From: Salvator merianae
Taxonomy: Eukaryota > Chordata > Lepidosauria > Squamata > Teiidae
Reading direction: 5' to 3'
DNA length: 64,000 bases
Assembly (NCBI GenBank): GCA_003586115.2
Contig: QVOM02000116.1
Location: 43,285,024-43,349,023 of the forward strand
In this document: positions 10,173-22,350 of the stretch, in pieces
Position numbering within the stretch: the first letter of the stretch is position 1
Layout of the letters: each line of letters opens with the position of its first letter
The notes under the pieces: model-generated
What the model saw: the letters and a program-made list of their open reading frames with translations, nothing else
What the model was told of the DNA's origin: nothing
The model's database searches: none
Made by a program: the position numbers and the translations under genes

Positions 10173-11882
10173 TTTGTATGCTTTGACTTAGAACTCATTC
10201 TGCACAATACTTGTTTCGGCAAACAAGACTGGGATTACATTACTAATTAATTTTCATTAGTACTTGTTCTCATTTAATTATTTGCTAAAATGTATTTAAG
10301 TGTTTCCACAAAAGAATTTTGCAACAGTTCATTTAGAGGTTTCTTTTCCTTTAAATGATATTGGCATCCAGATGCTCTGTATTTTAAAGTATAGATGGGA
10401 CTTCGTTAATTTCATAAGGCATGTGAATCTTGTTGTACACATGTGCTTATGCACGTGCATGTCCATGTGTATGTGTGTGTGTATACGCATATGCACACCC
10501 AAGACAGCTCAACAACAAAAAAATGTATTGTGTAATTAGCGTCAATAATGACAACAAGCACAGTTCAAGGCAGATAGAAGAACAATAGGGAACTATTGGA
10601 AACAGGAAATATCTGCTTTTGTCATTACTCTTGTTATATTAGATGGTCCAGGTGCGGTCACATATTGACCAGGAAAGAGCTGTAGCATTGTTGAATAGGC
10701 AAATCCTAAAGCATTCATTCCCTAATATGCAGCTGTGCTGTACATGACAAACAAAAAATTGTTCCAGCAATGAAGAAAAAATACAATGCAATCCATGTAG
10801 GGCGGCTCCTAAGAATAACACTCTTTATTCTCTTATTCTTTAAAAAGGAAAGGAAAAAAAACTTAATATGCTGTATGCAGTCTGAATTTCTGTGAATTAC
10901 AAAGAATTGCAGTGCCTCTTCAAAATCACAAGTGCTCCAAGACTTCAAATATGTTGGCACAGAATCCTTGCTTTAGTATCCCTCTAGGAGGTGATAAGGG
11001 AAGCGATCAGGTCTGTTTTCAGGATTATTCAAAGTATACACTTTGCCAAATCCCTCATTAGTCTACCTGTCATTGAAGCTAAAGAGGACATGTCCTTTTT
11101 TTTCAGAGATTCTGTTCTTTTAAATCCCTGACTGTGAGGGCAGTCAGCAGCAGGAGAGGTCTTACTTTTGTACCCAGCTTCTGGCCAAATCTTCTTGGTA
11201 AAGACATAACTGGAACTGCATCGCTAGGCCAAATGCACCCTTGGTGGTCCAGCAAGACTTTTATTGTGCTCTTGATCCTGCTTTAGAAAAAGTGGGAATG
11301 AAGGGGAAACAGATGAGAGGAAAATTTTCACTGTTAACATGCCCAGTCCTGGTTGACTTTTCATTCCATTGATCTGTCTTCTGTCTGTCTGTCTGTCTAT
11401 CTTTCTGCTTCCTCTTCTGTGTGAATTTATTGCAATAGTTCATGCTAACCAGCAATGTCTGTCCATTAGCAGATAGGTTTTTGATTCATCATCTTTCCAG
11501 ATCTGAAGACCATTCTGAAATAACCACAGAGTAAGAATAGGGAATAAATACATCCACATTTTAAAAAGAAGGAAAAAAATGACTTTCAAATATCAAAATA
11601 GATTAATTAAAAATTAAAAGTTCAGACTCATTTCAATTCTATCAAATTTTAAATCCTCCAGTAGAATGGACCCCAAAGATTCAAAAGCTCAAAATGTTCA
11701 AATCTGCAAAATTTCACCTCATTTAAATTTCTACTGAACTTCAGGATCCTGTCTTTACCAAAGAGAAGCTTAATACCTCTGAAGCAATAATAACACTTAG
11801 CCACCTCATATACTGTATATTTGAAATATATGTAAGGAAGGGAAAAGTTAGCAGATAGTATGGGAGGAGGGTAGATTACAAT
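10173..11882. other. AT-rich unique DNA with small simple repeats
   Basis: Contains a TG-rich patch at about 10460-10490 and a short (GTCT)n run at about 11383-11398. The frames crossing them are low-complexity. No gene is recognised. Confidence 0.4.
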
Positions 11883-12394
11883 GGGCCTGTTTGCACTCAT
11901 GACACTGTAATGTTCTAATTAGCAGGGTTCAGGTCGGCTAGGATCAGGAACGGTGAGGAGTATTTGCACTTGTCAGTACTGGGACAGTTTGCGAGCTGAC
12001 CAGCAGGGGGAGCAGTGTGAATAGGAATGCACTAGTTAGATAGCCGGACCTAGAGGGGCTGGGTCTGGACTTGGGACTGCAACGGCTGCCAAGGTCCGGA
12101 CCCCAAAGACCGAAGCAGGGTCCAAACTGTTTGACAGTGTCTGTGCAGTCACACAGTCCCTGCCCCACTGCCATGCCACACCAGGAAGTGGTGCAAATGC
12201 ATCTTTCCTGATCTGTATCTGATCATGCAAGTCAGCTTCCAGACTACAGTTTTCTCGAGCAGCACTATTCGGCTTCAGGTGAGCATCAGGTGGGCTTTGG
12301 TACATTTCATGTCAGCTGGGGCTGTTTGCAGTTGCAAATGCTCCATTCTAGTGAGTGTCCTGGAACGTTCCTCTTGCTAAGTGTGAACAGGCCC
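11883..12394. mobile_element. Long Harbinger-like element with GGGCCTGTTTGCACT ends
   Basis: The left end GGGCCTGTTTGCACTCAT and the right end AAGTGTGAACAGGCCC form a TIR of about 15 bp. The flanking triplets AAT and TAT are similar but not identical. Same terminal type as 34291-34667, 41135-41592, 48836-49423, 53211-54674 and 60420-60853. The core is G+C-richer than its flanks and has no transposase frame. Confidence 0.65.
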
Positions 12395-12744
12395 TATGTC
12401 AGGATGCATGGGTCTTCAGGAGGGACTGTGGCTTTGGGCCAATTCGCGTGAGTCTGGATCCCTAGCCAATAAAGTGATGAGTATTATAAAACAAGCAGTG
12501 CTAAATTTATCTGAGGGCAAGTAGAGAGTATTTGGTATGAAAATGTCCTGTGAGAACAACAGGGATGATTGTATTCCAGGAAACCATTGTTTTAAATCAT
12601 CTAAATAAAGGAAATGAGAGAAGGGATGCCTCAGCAGGAATATGACAGCCTTCAGTGTTGCCCAGAGAAATGCAGTGACTGGACCCTTTGAGGTTCCTTC
12701 CAGGTTTGAAGGAAAGGGGAGGGACATAAACACCACACCCATTT

Positions 12745-12862
12745 TTAAGTATTTTTTTTTCTATTGTATTCTAATTTGTATTCTATTTAAATACATTTTA
12801 TTGAATTTTATCTGCCTATCACCCTCAGGCTTTGACTAGGGTGGTACAAAAATAAAATAAAT
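12745..12862 (+). mobile_element. LINE 3' tail (L2/CR1-superfamily), degenerate
   Basis: T-rich sequence leads into 'ctgcctatcaccctcaggct' and 'gtggtacaaaaataaaataaa'. This matches the 3'-terminal layout of the LINE family seen inverted at 27640 and 44475 (a 'ccctgagg...gggatataaa' phrase followed by A-rich units). 5'-truncated; no coding sequence. Confidence 0.5.
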
Positions 12863-12949
12863 CAATTAATCAGCATTCTCCTGCCCCACTGCATGCATTT
12901 CACCAGCCCTTCCTATTGCTTCGACCCACCTCCCTGCCTATAAGGTGTT

Positions 12950-13004
12950 GTTGTGGTGGTATGTTTCCTTAATGTAAATAAAACTGTCACAAAAAAAAAA
13001 AAAA
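12950..13004 (+). mobile_element. Candidate retrotransposed poly(A) 3' end
   Basis: An AATAAA signal at 12977-12982 is followed after 8 bases by 14 consecutive A residues at 12991-13004. This is the signature of a polyadenylated RNA copied back into DNA. I cannot identify the parent transcript or delimit the 5' end, and no clear TSD is visible. It could be the end of a processed pseudogene, a SINE or a LINE. Confidence 0.35.
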
Positions 13005-13280
13005 GTCTTAACCCTGTTTAGTGGGTCATGGTGATAAATAACTCAAGGGCAACAATCCTGTCTTATTTGATTACAACTGCACCTCTCTGCCTTTCTGTTT
13101 TTAGGAGTCAGTGGCACACTTCATACATACAGAGAGAATGCTTACTTGGAGTCTGAAATTTTGCATATATATATAGTTTGGAATAGTTTATTAACACTTG
13201 TGGAGTTACTCATGATGAGTGAGAGCAAACGCCTGTTAAATGCCTCATCTCCCATACTTGTTTCAACAAACACTAGCAGT

Positions 13281-13283
<3 letters not shown>
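13005..13283. other. Unique DNA, no gene recognised
   Basis: AT-rich sequence between a poly(A) tract and the GT microsatellite. Nothing further is seen. Confidence 0.4.

Positions 13284-13326
<43 letters not shown>
13284..13326 (+). repeat. (GT)n microsatellite
   Basis: About 21 uninterrupted GT units. The frames through it read as cysteine-valine or threonine-histidine repeats and are artefacts. Confidence 0.97.
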
Positions 13327-13329
<3 letters not shown>

Positions 13330-15949
13330 AAAAATGAATGCACAAGGGGTTATTTTTAAAGGAAATAATGAAAAGGACAACACCAGGAAATGCTGATGGG
13401 TGTAGAGTGAGAAAAAAGACTTTTTGAATTAGTGACAAAACAACAATACACAACTTCTCAACTTAGTTTGGGAATGAAAGGGCATTAAAGAAACCAGAGG
13501 CAATATATTCATCACAGATGATAATTTAAAGACTCAGTTAACACATCAAGCAAAATAATTACTATATTTGGGGGGGGGGGGTGTCATGTACTGTACAAAA
13601 GAGGGAGGAAAAAGGAGGAAAATGAGTCTTGCTATTTTAACAGTTGCTTGATACCTGCACTTTTTTCCCAGTCATAAAGTGATCCACAGAAAGACTTGCA
13701 CTGAGTTGTAAACAGTACTGCATTGACCTTCAGGCACAGTCAATAGTTTGAAGAGCAATTAAAGGACGGCAGAGACATCATTAGCCAGAATGTAGACTCT
13801 TGCACCTCCCTCACCTCTTATTGTTACAGGAAACAAGGAGGCACCAATACACCTGAGGCTCTCCCTATTATGTCAGGGTGCCTGGAAGAAAGCTTTGGCT
13901 TCCCCAGCTGTTCAAAAAGATTAGGCAGCACATTTAGCCAATAAGGCAAGAAAAAAGGCCAGAGGAGTCTTGGGGGTCAGCTGCTGCTTCCCCCCCTTCT
14001 GTTGCCTTCACTCTTGATCACCAGCCGAAGGGACTGGGTAGGAGAAGAATTTCACTTTCCTACACTGGTTGGCCCATGCAGCAGTGCTTTCAACTTCTCC
14101 ACAGCAACAACACATTCGCCCTTGCATCACTGGTAGACAGGAACAGGAAGGACGGTTACAGGAAGGACCCTGCAGAAGGACTTAATGCAGCAAAGACCTG
14201 GGTGGCTCAAACTGGGATGGCCAGCAGGTGGCAGTGCCACCAAGATCATGTGCAAGCAAGTAGGCTGGAAGGACACCATTGGCTGATAGTTCAGCCAGTT
14301 GAACTGATTTGACTTGACGATGCTGCTAGACCTTGTAGATTATGGGGTGAATAAAAGTAATGGCCGCTTGGTTTCTCAAAGGCAGTGAAAGTAGGTTAAT
14401 CTGAGAGGGATTTATGGTCTAAGGTCACCCACTGTGCTTCCATGGGTGGAGATTCAGTCCCAGAGGTCTTGCTAAGTTATTTTCAATTGTTCCAGCCATT
14501 AAACTGGGCAGCGTACCTGCAGGTGCAAGGAACCCACTTCAGGGACATCGCTTGCTCCATCCTTCTGATTTTGCTTGCTCTGCAGCTGTCCAGTGGTTTT
14601 TCAGTTCCATGGCCTCCCTGACACCATTGGGAAAGCTTTGTTGGCTGTATTTAGTTAACAGACCACATATGATTACTAAGGATTTTAAACAAGAAGGAAG
14701 TGAAAGAGGAGTATATAGTATCTTGTAGGGATGGGGCTATAATGGTAGCAGCCATGTTGCAGAAAAAAGGTTGAGTTCCCTGCACTGCTTAAATGCATCT
14801 TGCATCCTTGTGAATTATGTAAACTCTTAATTTGCATAATTACGGAGAGCCTAGGCTGTCAGGCAAAGCTTCTAACTGTCCCAAGCACAAGTCTAGTGAC
14901 CCGGCATCTTTTTACCTGAATAAGTAAACAGGCCGAGAATAGAAAAGTTACTTTTTATCTTTGAAACATATTTTAAATTTTGAATGAGTCTCCTTTTAAA
15001 ACTTGAACTTTGGGTCCATCCTGATCTGCAAAACCAATCTGATCAATGCTGTGTTAGGAAGGGAAGGAGGGAGGGAATGAGGGGTAAGTTTTTTTCCAAA
15101 ATAAAACATATTTTATTTAAGATTAAAGATCACGGATGCTGATAATTTTCAAGAGATCTTAATATAATAGCATGGGTACACTCCTTGAGAATACAAATCA
15201 ATAAAAGCAGGAAAAAAAATTACAGAAAAAGACATGAGGGATCATTTCTATCCCTGACTACCCCCTCTTCTTTTTTCTGCATACTGTGGTATGAGGTTGT
15301 ATTTGCAGAGCTATGCGCTGGGAAAGGAGTATCTGGCAATATCCTAAATAAATATAATTTTGGGATTAAAATGCAAAAACTAGTCAGCATTTTAACCTAG
15401 CCAGGATACAGGCACAACTCACACGAGATGGTGAAGGTTTCAAGCGTAGATTAATCAGCTGTACCTTAGTTGATTAATTGCTGAGCCCCAATGTTAATGA
15501 GTAAAATTCAAACTAATGAAGAAACACAGAAATGACAGAAGAGTTTTTATTTTGGTGTTTGAATTTGAACTGACCCTGCACTGTCTTGACCACAGTTGTC
15601 TGCTCTAAATGACCTCCTTTTATATCCAACAGAAAGGATGATTCAGATAACCCAAGTCTGAAGTCCAGAGATGGTTGGCTTCAAGACCTGAGGGACATTG
15701 AATTTTCTTTTTAAGCCCCAGTAAAATATGACATACAATTAACAACAGTGTCTTCTAGCATCCCAAGATCTTTTTCTTTTCCTAAAAACAGGTCACAATG
15801 GAAACTTAACTCTTTCCCCTCTACCAGTGTTCTCATGCAATTCCTTCCCCAGTACATGGGTACTTTTCAAACAGCTGGAAGTGGTTAATTGTGCTCAGTT
15901 TGCCTTGTTTTGACTTTAACAGTCTGAAAGTCTGAGGGAACAGCATAAG
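13327..15949. other. Unique DNA with a poly(G) run, no gene recognised
   Basis: Contains a run of about 12 G at roughly 13570-13581 and otherwise unremarkable AT-rich DNA. The frame at 14076-14312 (78 codons) has no recognisable domain. Confidence 0.4.
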
Positions 15950-16083
15950 GTGCTGGAGTGGGATATAAATTCTGGGATGGTTTAGTTTATACTGCATGAA
16001 GCAGGGGGTTGGACTTGATGGCCCTGGAGGTCCCTTCCAACTCTCTGATTCTATGGTTCTATGATTCTGTGATTCTATGATTA
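15950..16083 (+). mobile_element. CR1 LINE 3' end
   Basis: Contains the hallmark CR1 3' phrase 'gggttggacttgatggccct' followed by 'ggaggtcccttccaactct'. It ends in degenerate octamers of the ATTCTATG type (gattctatggttctatgatt and so on), the short terminal repeats that replace a poly(A) tail in CR1. 5'-truncated with no coding part. Orientation is plus, since the octamers lie at the right end. Confidence 0.9.
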
Positions 16084-16930
16084 TAAACAGGATCAGTATT
16101 TCTGTGGCAGTGATTACATCAGAAAGTGCAACAAGAGAGAAAGAATTGGTTGTAATCCTGGTTGTCCCACACTGTGGAACATACCTTGTTCCCATATGCA
16201 AGTCCACTGAAACATGCCAGCAGCATTTTCTAATGCATTCCATTTAGCCCTAGAAAATATATTTCTGTGCCTTGTGAAATGATACAACATATGCTTTCCT
16301 TTAAGAAAGCAAAATGTGGCATGGCAAGTCACATTGCAGTAACTTCTCTAGTAAGCTTCCAGTCATGTTCCTTGGTCCATTAAGCTATATTTCATACTCT
16401 GTCTACAGATGGCAAAATACATTTTAAACAAGCATAATTAACATCACTAACAGACTGCGTAATATCTAAGGTTAGAAACAAATTACTCTGAAGGAGAAAT
16501 TATCCAAACAAGATACACATTTCTAATGCATGCACATTGCCCCAAATTGTTGCTTGCATCTTGAAATGCTACACTGATTGCACAGGGAGGAGGAGGCTCT
16601 GTTAATGTTAGAGGAATAAATTTTATCTTCAAAGGCAGGCTTTATATCAAAGGCTGCAAAACTTCAGGAATACGTCTCAAACTAGATAATTTATTGATTT
16701 CTTAACTTTCATTCGCATGCTACTGTTAAAAAGTATTCACGTAATTAAAAAAAAAGAAAGACTGCTGCAGGTTCCTGTATTGATAATGTTTAGGATTATA
16801 ATACCTACCAGTTGTGGCTGGTGCCCAGTTTGGTTGGTAGAATGGAGGGCTAAACAGCTAAAATGAAGTAGTACTAGAGGTCAGAATAGGAAGAACAAAT
16901 GATAAATCAGCAGTTTAGTGCCAGATCTAG
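16084..16930. other. Unique AT-rich DNA, no gene recognised
   Basis: No repeat family or exon is seen. Confidence 0.4.
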
Positions 16931-16934
16931 ATCA

Positions 16935-17160
16935 TCTGGGGGCTTCTCTCTTCCTCACTGTGTGATTAGAGAGTCCATACCTCCTGCTAGACTGCTCAAT
17001 CTGCATTGGATGTAGGGTAGCCTTCCTGGACTAGGATACTGGTAGACCTTTTTCCAATGGTCCACTGGTAGTTCAGAGGCTGCTAGAATGAAACAGGGAA
17101 GAGCAGACACCTCCTTTTTCCACTTTAGTGTGTGGGGGGGATTTTGATGGTTCACCAGAT
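16935..17160. mobile_element. Harbinger-like element remnant
   Basis: The stretch 'actggtagacctttttccaa' followed by 'tggtccactggtag' is the central palindrome seen in the Harbinger-like copies at 4970-4998 and 40700-40745. The ends cannot be found; the right side runs into a LINE 3' end at about 17160. Confidence 0.45.
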
Positions 17161-17450
17161 TGCACCACTGAAATCAGTCCCCTAATTTGGAACCACCTCC
17201 CAGTGGTTGTATGTCGGGTGCCCACATTATATGGCTTTTGGCTCCTGATTAAAACATGCCTCTTCACCCAGGCCTTTGATGTTTAGCTTCCTCTGGCTGT
17301 TGTTTTGCCCAGGGGAAGCATATTTTAAGTACGTTTCATTGTTTTAGAGATTTTATGCTTTTATTGTTAAAACCTGCCCTAGGATCTTTGGGTAAAGTGT
17401 GGGATATAAATATTTGACTGAGAATGAATGAATAAATGAATGAATGAATG
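17160..17450 (+). mobile_element. LINE 3' end (L2/CR1-superfamily) with (GAAT)n tail
   Basis: Includes the end of a degenerate ORF2 ('tggaaccacctcccag', 'cttcacccaggcctttgatg') and a 3' untranslated region ending 'gtgggatataaatatttgac', followed by GAAT/GAATAAAT units at about 17422-17450. Short 3' tandem units after a 'gggatataaa' phrase fit the LINE family here. 5'-truncated. Confidence 0.65.
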
Positions 17451-17999
17451 CTGCAGTCCAGAACATCTGGCAGACACTCAGCTAATGATAGCTGAATTGC
17501 ATTTGGCTAAGCAAGCAATTTTGACATATGTATAAGTAAAAGGAATTTGGGAGCAAAGAATGGATGACTGAGGAAAAACGAAGCTAACAAGGAGTGTTTA
17601 ATTTAACAACTGGAGTACTTAGGCATAGACCATTAAAAGATCTTCCTGAGAAAGAAAGAAGAGGCAAACAAACAAACAAAAAGTGCCATTTTTCCTTTTG
17701 TCCAGGCTAGACATATCTAACACCAAAATTCTTTATATTATGGATGTCAAGGAAAGAACAGAGAAAATGCATCCCACCTTCCCTAACATAGTGAAAAATA
17801 TTTTTTGTCAGAGATTGTCATTCTTTAAGAACAGATCAATTCTGGGTTTTGGGTTATTGTTCTACATGTACCTAAAGCCACTTAGAAGTGCCAGAGTACA
17901 TAACTTTAAGTAAAATACTAGACTGTTTAATTCCTGATATTTTTTGAAGCTGAGGGATGGGGCTTGGATGTTAATGACATACATTTCACATTTTAAAGC
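17451..17999. other. Unique DNA, no gene recognised
   Basis: AT-rich and without recognised repeats. Confidence 0.4.
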
Positions 18000-18119
18000 A
18001 GCCTTTCCAAACCAGGAATGTTCCAGCTGTTAGTTTATGATGCCCATCAGTCTTGCCCAAAGTGATCAATGATCAAGCTTCTGAGAATCGCAGTCTTGTA
18101 ACTCCAGTTTGGAAAAGTC
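18000..18119. mobile_element. Small foldback MITE ('catctggagg...aactcccatcag' type), degenerate
   Basis: The ends GCCTTTCCAAACC and GGTTTGGAAAAGTC (on the right read as 'agtttggaaaagtc') are inverted complements. The interior 'gatgcccatcagtcttgccc' resembles a foldback family common in reptile genomes, whose consensus from memory contains 'actacaactcccatcagccc'. Related stretches are at 24519-24611 and 48709-48815. The family name is not known to me. Confidence 0.55.
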
Positions 18120-18579
18120 TTATTTATTTAATATTTATTTATATATTTATTTATTAAGTTGAGTCTTGATTACTGGTGGAGCAACATCCAGATAGTGGTC
18201 ACTGGTAGCTCTCCAAGGTCCTGCAAAAATTGAATTTGCCACCATCTCTGTTCAGAACTTGAGCCTCCGTTGCAGGGAAATTGTTACTTCTGGTCATTCT
18301 GTTTTTGTTTGCACTATGCTTTCTACAAAATGCTCAAGGTAGTTTAAAAGTTATCACAGGTGTTGTTAATTCACATTAAATATGAAATGACCAGTGAAGA
18401 TAAATACAAAATAGTGAACAAAATATAATATAAATTAATTTATTTTTTCTCTTTTGTAAAATCTTTGTCACAGGACTAATCTAAGACAGGTATTACTTTC
18501 TCTCTGTGAGGTTTGCTCATATCCTCTTAGCTCATCTTCCCAGATACTTCAAGTGCTTGAGAAATGATTGATAAAAGGA
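18120..18579. other. Unique DNA with an AT-rich T-rich start
   Basis: Begins with (TTTA)-like sequence at about 18120-18160, then unique DNA with no recognised gene. Confidence 0.4.
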
Positions 18580-18687
18580 TGAGGAGGAGGAGGAGGTGAA
18601 GAAGAAGAAGAAGAAGAAGAAGAAGAAGAAGAAGAAGAAGAAGAAGAAGAAGAAGAAGAAGAAGAAGAAGAAGAAGAAGAAGAAGAA
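18580..18687 (+). repeat. (GAG)n-(GAA)n triplet repeat
   Basis: Five GAG/GGA units at about 18580-18595 are followed by about 30 uninterrupted GAA units to 18687. The plus strand is entirely purine over about 100 bases except one GTG interruption. Long GAA/TTC tracts can form intramolecular triplexes. A pure tract of this length is likely to vary in length between individuals. Confidence 0.97.
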
Positions 18688-19279
18688 TTTACCATTCACC
18701 ATGAAATAATTCCAAAATCATTTACAAAAACAGAGATTTTTGAAAAGGATAAAAACAGTTACCTTTGGCCACACAAAGGTACTCCCTCTGTCAAAAAGAA
18801 GCCCAATCTTTCCAAAGCAATACCTCCAGCGTTCAAAAATAAAAAGAACTCTAAATGAGTACTCTGAAGTTCCAAGGGACAGCAGACAACTTTTGAACTT
18901 TCAGCAGCCCACAGTATCTGTATAGGATTTCAGGTGACTTTATTGTCTTGAAATTCATCCTTAAATTTAGAAATGGAAATACTCCCATTATGCTTGTAAA
19001 ATGAGCTTTCTTTCTTGCTGACATGTTTCTATAAGCTTTAATACACCCCACCCCACTAGGACTGCATGGTTTAACTGGGATTAATCAGCATTGGGAATCA
19101 ATTAAACCTTCAGGAGATTAAATCAAGGGCACATTTTATGCTTTGGGGCTGAGAGTGGAAATACAGCAGTTCTAAACTCAGAGGACTCTGATGTTGAATT
19201 TACTGATGTTAGCTCTTGTTCAGAAACTATTACACATGGTGATTGAATTCAAAGATGTAGTCGTGTTAGTCTGGATCAG
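18688..19279. other. Unique DNA, no gene recognised
   Basis: No recognised repeat or exon. Confidence 0.4.
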
Positions 19280-19417
19280 TAAGCAAGGGGGTCTAGTAGC
19301 ACACTGGAGACTAACAGAGAGAAAGAAGTTGGTAGCATGACTTTCATAGATTAGCCCCATGCTATAATCTTCTTTTTCTCTGTTAGTCTCTAAGATGCTA
19401 CTAGACTTCCTTGCTTA
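19280..19417. repeat. Foldback repeat ('agtctctaagatgctactagac' family)
   Basis: Arms 19280-19328 and 19369-19417 are inverted copies of about 49 bp with a few mismatches; the loop is about 40 bp. The arm sequence (phrases 'gtctagtagca', 'gagactaacagag') matches a widespread reptile interspersed repeat I know only by sequence ('gtgttagtct ... agtagcacc ... aagactaac'). The upstream 'tcgtgttagtctggatcagt' is the rest of that repeat in direct orientation. Two copies therefore sit head to head, or one copy formed a foldback. Confidence 0.7.
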
Positions 19418-20728
19418 TTACACACAGTAGCTAATTAGAACCTTCATGTTCAAGGGACATGATACCTAATATGAGCAATTCTGGCACTACATGGGAGGTG
19501 GAAAGTGAGCCTCACAGAAGCAACATATTGTTGATTTTCCTTTTCCTCCCCCTCAAGTTGCTAAAAGCTGAAAGGAAAGATCTTCTAAGAAATTGGTAGC
19601 AGCTATATTTCCCCCTTTTTGCATGGTAACCAATGACACACTCAGACAAAAAAAAAAGCATGAGAAGCTGTTCAAAGAGGATGTGGTTCCAGAGCTGCTG
19701 CCAACTTCCTTGGAAGTTATTTCACCCTAAGGGCAGGGATTTCCTCCCCGTGGAGCAACCCCAGTATGTGAGCGACACAGATCATTGGCCATGTTCTGCA
19801 ATGATGCTTTTCAATCAACTGTTCCACCGTCTAAGGAGTCATAATTTGGGATTCGTTTGAAGCAGGATAGGTCCAACTTCCACTCGCATTTTTTGGACAT
19901 CACAAATGGAAGGTGGGACTGAGGACTGACTTCCTTGTGTAAGCAGAATGAGGGTGAAAAAGATACTAAAATGGAGGCAATGTGGCTTCAAGTGGTATAA
20001 AATGAAAACTTAAAATGCAATGGGTCTAATCACATAGGAGATGCCTGTCTGGATGAGATAAGGGGAGCTAACCTTAAGCAGGATAGAGCACACGAATTAC
20101 AAGGAATGGTCTGAGTTAAAAGAAAAAAAATGAAAGTGATACTCATATATGGGAAATGCTCTCCTTTGATATACTTCCTTATGCTGATTTGTGCTGGTTC
20201 AAAAGAGATAGAGTATAAAGACTTGCAGACTCTTGGGCTAGTATCACCCTATTTTGGAGTGCCTGATGTACATCAAAATAAGCTGCATTTTACTTATGTT
20301 TTGCCTTGTTTACACGTTTCCCCATTTAATTCCATAGCATAGTGACATAAGATAGTGAAGCAAAACTGAGGAATTACCAAAAACCTTATAGCATCATGAA
20401 ACCTTCTGGTTTGCATCAAACTGGTTCCAAAAGGTAACAGTTTGGTACATCTTTAGTACCTGCAAAAAAGACTTCATGACCTAAAGCAAGAATGACATAT
20501 CTCCACATTCAGAGATATAGTCATAGAAGAGGTTCTTTGACTGACTGAAATAACAATGTCACTTCAGTGTCAATCTGGTATTAGGCAAACAGATTTGTTT
20601 TTGTTTGCTTGTTCACTTTTTGTCCCTCAGAGTGTTAAGTAGACTTATGTAAAAATTCTGTTAGACATGTCCAAACTGCATAGAAAGGCTGTGAACCCAC
20701 AAGACGCCTGCCCTCTGTACATTTAAGT
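19418..20728. other. Unique DNA, no gene recognised
   Basis: Contains an A-run at about 19650. No repeat family is recognised. Confidence 0.4.
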
Positions 20729-20774
20729 ATGTAGGTGAACCAATGTAGGTGAACCAAATGTAGGTGAACCAAAG
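20729..20774 (+). repeat. Three-unit 14-16-bp tandem repeat
   Basis: 'atgtaggtgaaccaa' occurs three times in a row with one-base length differences between units. There is no spacer between units, so it is a minisatellite seed and not a CRISPR array. Confidence 0.85.
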
Positions 20775-20995
20775 GAACTTCACTAGAGAACTCAAATGCA
20801 CCATATCCATGCCCTGACTGCCATTACTGATCCCTTTGTGGGTGGAGCTGTTGCATGCAAAATCAGCACACATGCAACCCAATGCCACCAAGCAGCCACA
20901 GACCACAAGCATCCCCACGTGCAGCACTGCTCTGCCCACAAAGGGTACACACTAATGCTTAAGTTTCTTGTCTCCTAACACACCCACACACAGTT

Positions 20996-21115
20996 TTTAA
21001 TATATTTTTATGATCTTGGTTTTAACTTTGTTTTTAATGTACGTTGTACATTGCTTCAAGATTTTGTCATGAAGAAGAGATATATAAATGTTTTAAATAA
21101 TAATAAATTATAGTG
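20996..21115 (+). mobile_element. LINE 3' tail, degenerate
   Basis: 'tttttaatgtacgttgtacattgcttcaagattttg...agatatataaatg' followed by 'taataataaa' has the 3'-terminal layout of the LINE family in this window (T-rich stretch, 'gtaagctgcttt'-like phrase, '(g)atataaat', AAT units). Truncated, non-coding. Confidence 0.5.
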
Positions 21116-22340
21116 GAGCAGTACATGTATTATATGCATCCTGCTTCCATATAACAGGGTTATGAGAGGCAAGCATATATCTGAGACCCAGAGGGTCAAA
21201 AATCTGCTTGAGATTAATTTGAGGATGGTGAGTGTGAGCTGCAGAAGGAGGGATGTTCCCCTCTGAGCTCTTTTTCCACCTCTGCCATTGGTCTCTCCTA
21301 CAGGGAGCAGTACATCATAATGGCCATCCTGTCGACTATCATTACATTTACATGCAGTGTATAATTTGAGCCTCCAAGACAGAAAAGCACATCAGAGGCA
21401 TTATTTTTCCTCTACCCCTCAGTTCCTTTTTCATTATTTACTGCTCTAACAAAATGGCTGACTTTGACTTCCTAATCCCCCTGTGCTTCAAAGATCATAC
21501 CTTCCTCCAGTCAGGATTGGGTCTACAGCTTTCTCGCTCCAACGCAAATGTATCTTTTTATCCCTTCCGACTACATTCAGAAATACTGTTTGCATTTCAA
21601 GGCTGCCTTTTTCTTCCCCCAAGCCCTTTAAATCATTCCAGCTTGAGACCATTGATGTGTTATATTTTTTTCTAGTGCCCTACATTGTCAGTGCTATTCA
21701 CTGTGGGAGAGAACTAAAAATAAGCACGTACTTTAGCTCCTAGATAGGAGTGTGTTTATTCTCCCCTTTAACACAGAGAAGGTAGAGAGCTGTGGCAATT
21801 CAAAGCACAGTTCTTACTTCTCTGTTTTTCTGCTTGGAGAGGACTAAATAAATGCAATTAGGTAGCTGCTTTGGGAATCTGAGGTGTTCATTTTTGTTAT
21901 TATTTTTTAAAAGAATACTAATTTGGAAACAACTTTATTCTGGCAATTGATTAATAGCTGAGACTGAGGATCAGACTTCCCTGTGCTGTTGAATAGATCC
22001 CTTTATTTGGAGGCAAGGACGTGCATTCAAATCAAACCAGATGGGGGATGGAGAGGACTGCTTTGAATTAAACCTGGCAGGAATTGCATGGCAGCAAGGA
22101 GAAGAGAGATACTGCAATGTTAATGCAGCTGGGGGCAACAGGTAGCTTAAAAACAGCATGCCGCTGCTTTAAGAAGATCCCCATCCAGTGTCCTTGTCTG
22201 ATAGCCAGATTGGGAGCTGGCAGAAGCTACCAGAATGATCTCTTGCTCTGGTCAGATATCTGAAAGGAAAGTTTGTGCATGGATAGAGATTCCTTAAAGA
22301 CACAGTGGGAATGTTCCTGTCACAGTAATGTAATGACTTG
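21116..22340. other. Unique DNA, no gene recognised
   Basis: No recognised repeats. The pair of overlapping plus-strand frames at 21454-21743 has no identifiable domain. Confidence 0.4.
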
Positions 22341-22350
22341 CAGAGTGGGG

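Noticed and set aside
20729..20774. CRISPR-like repeats
   Set aside because: Units are directly adjacent, without spacers, in a vertebrate-type genome.
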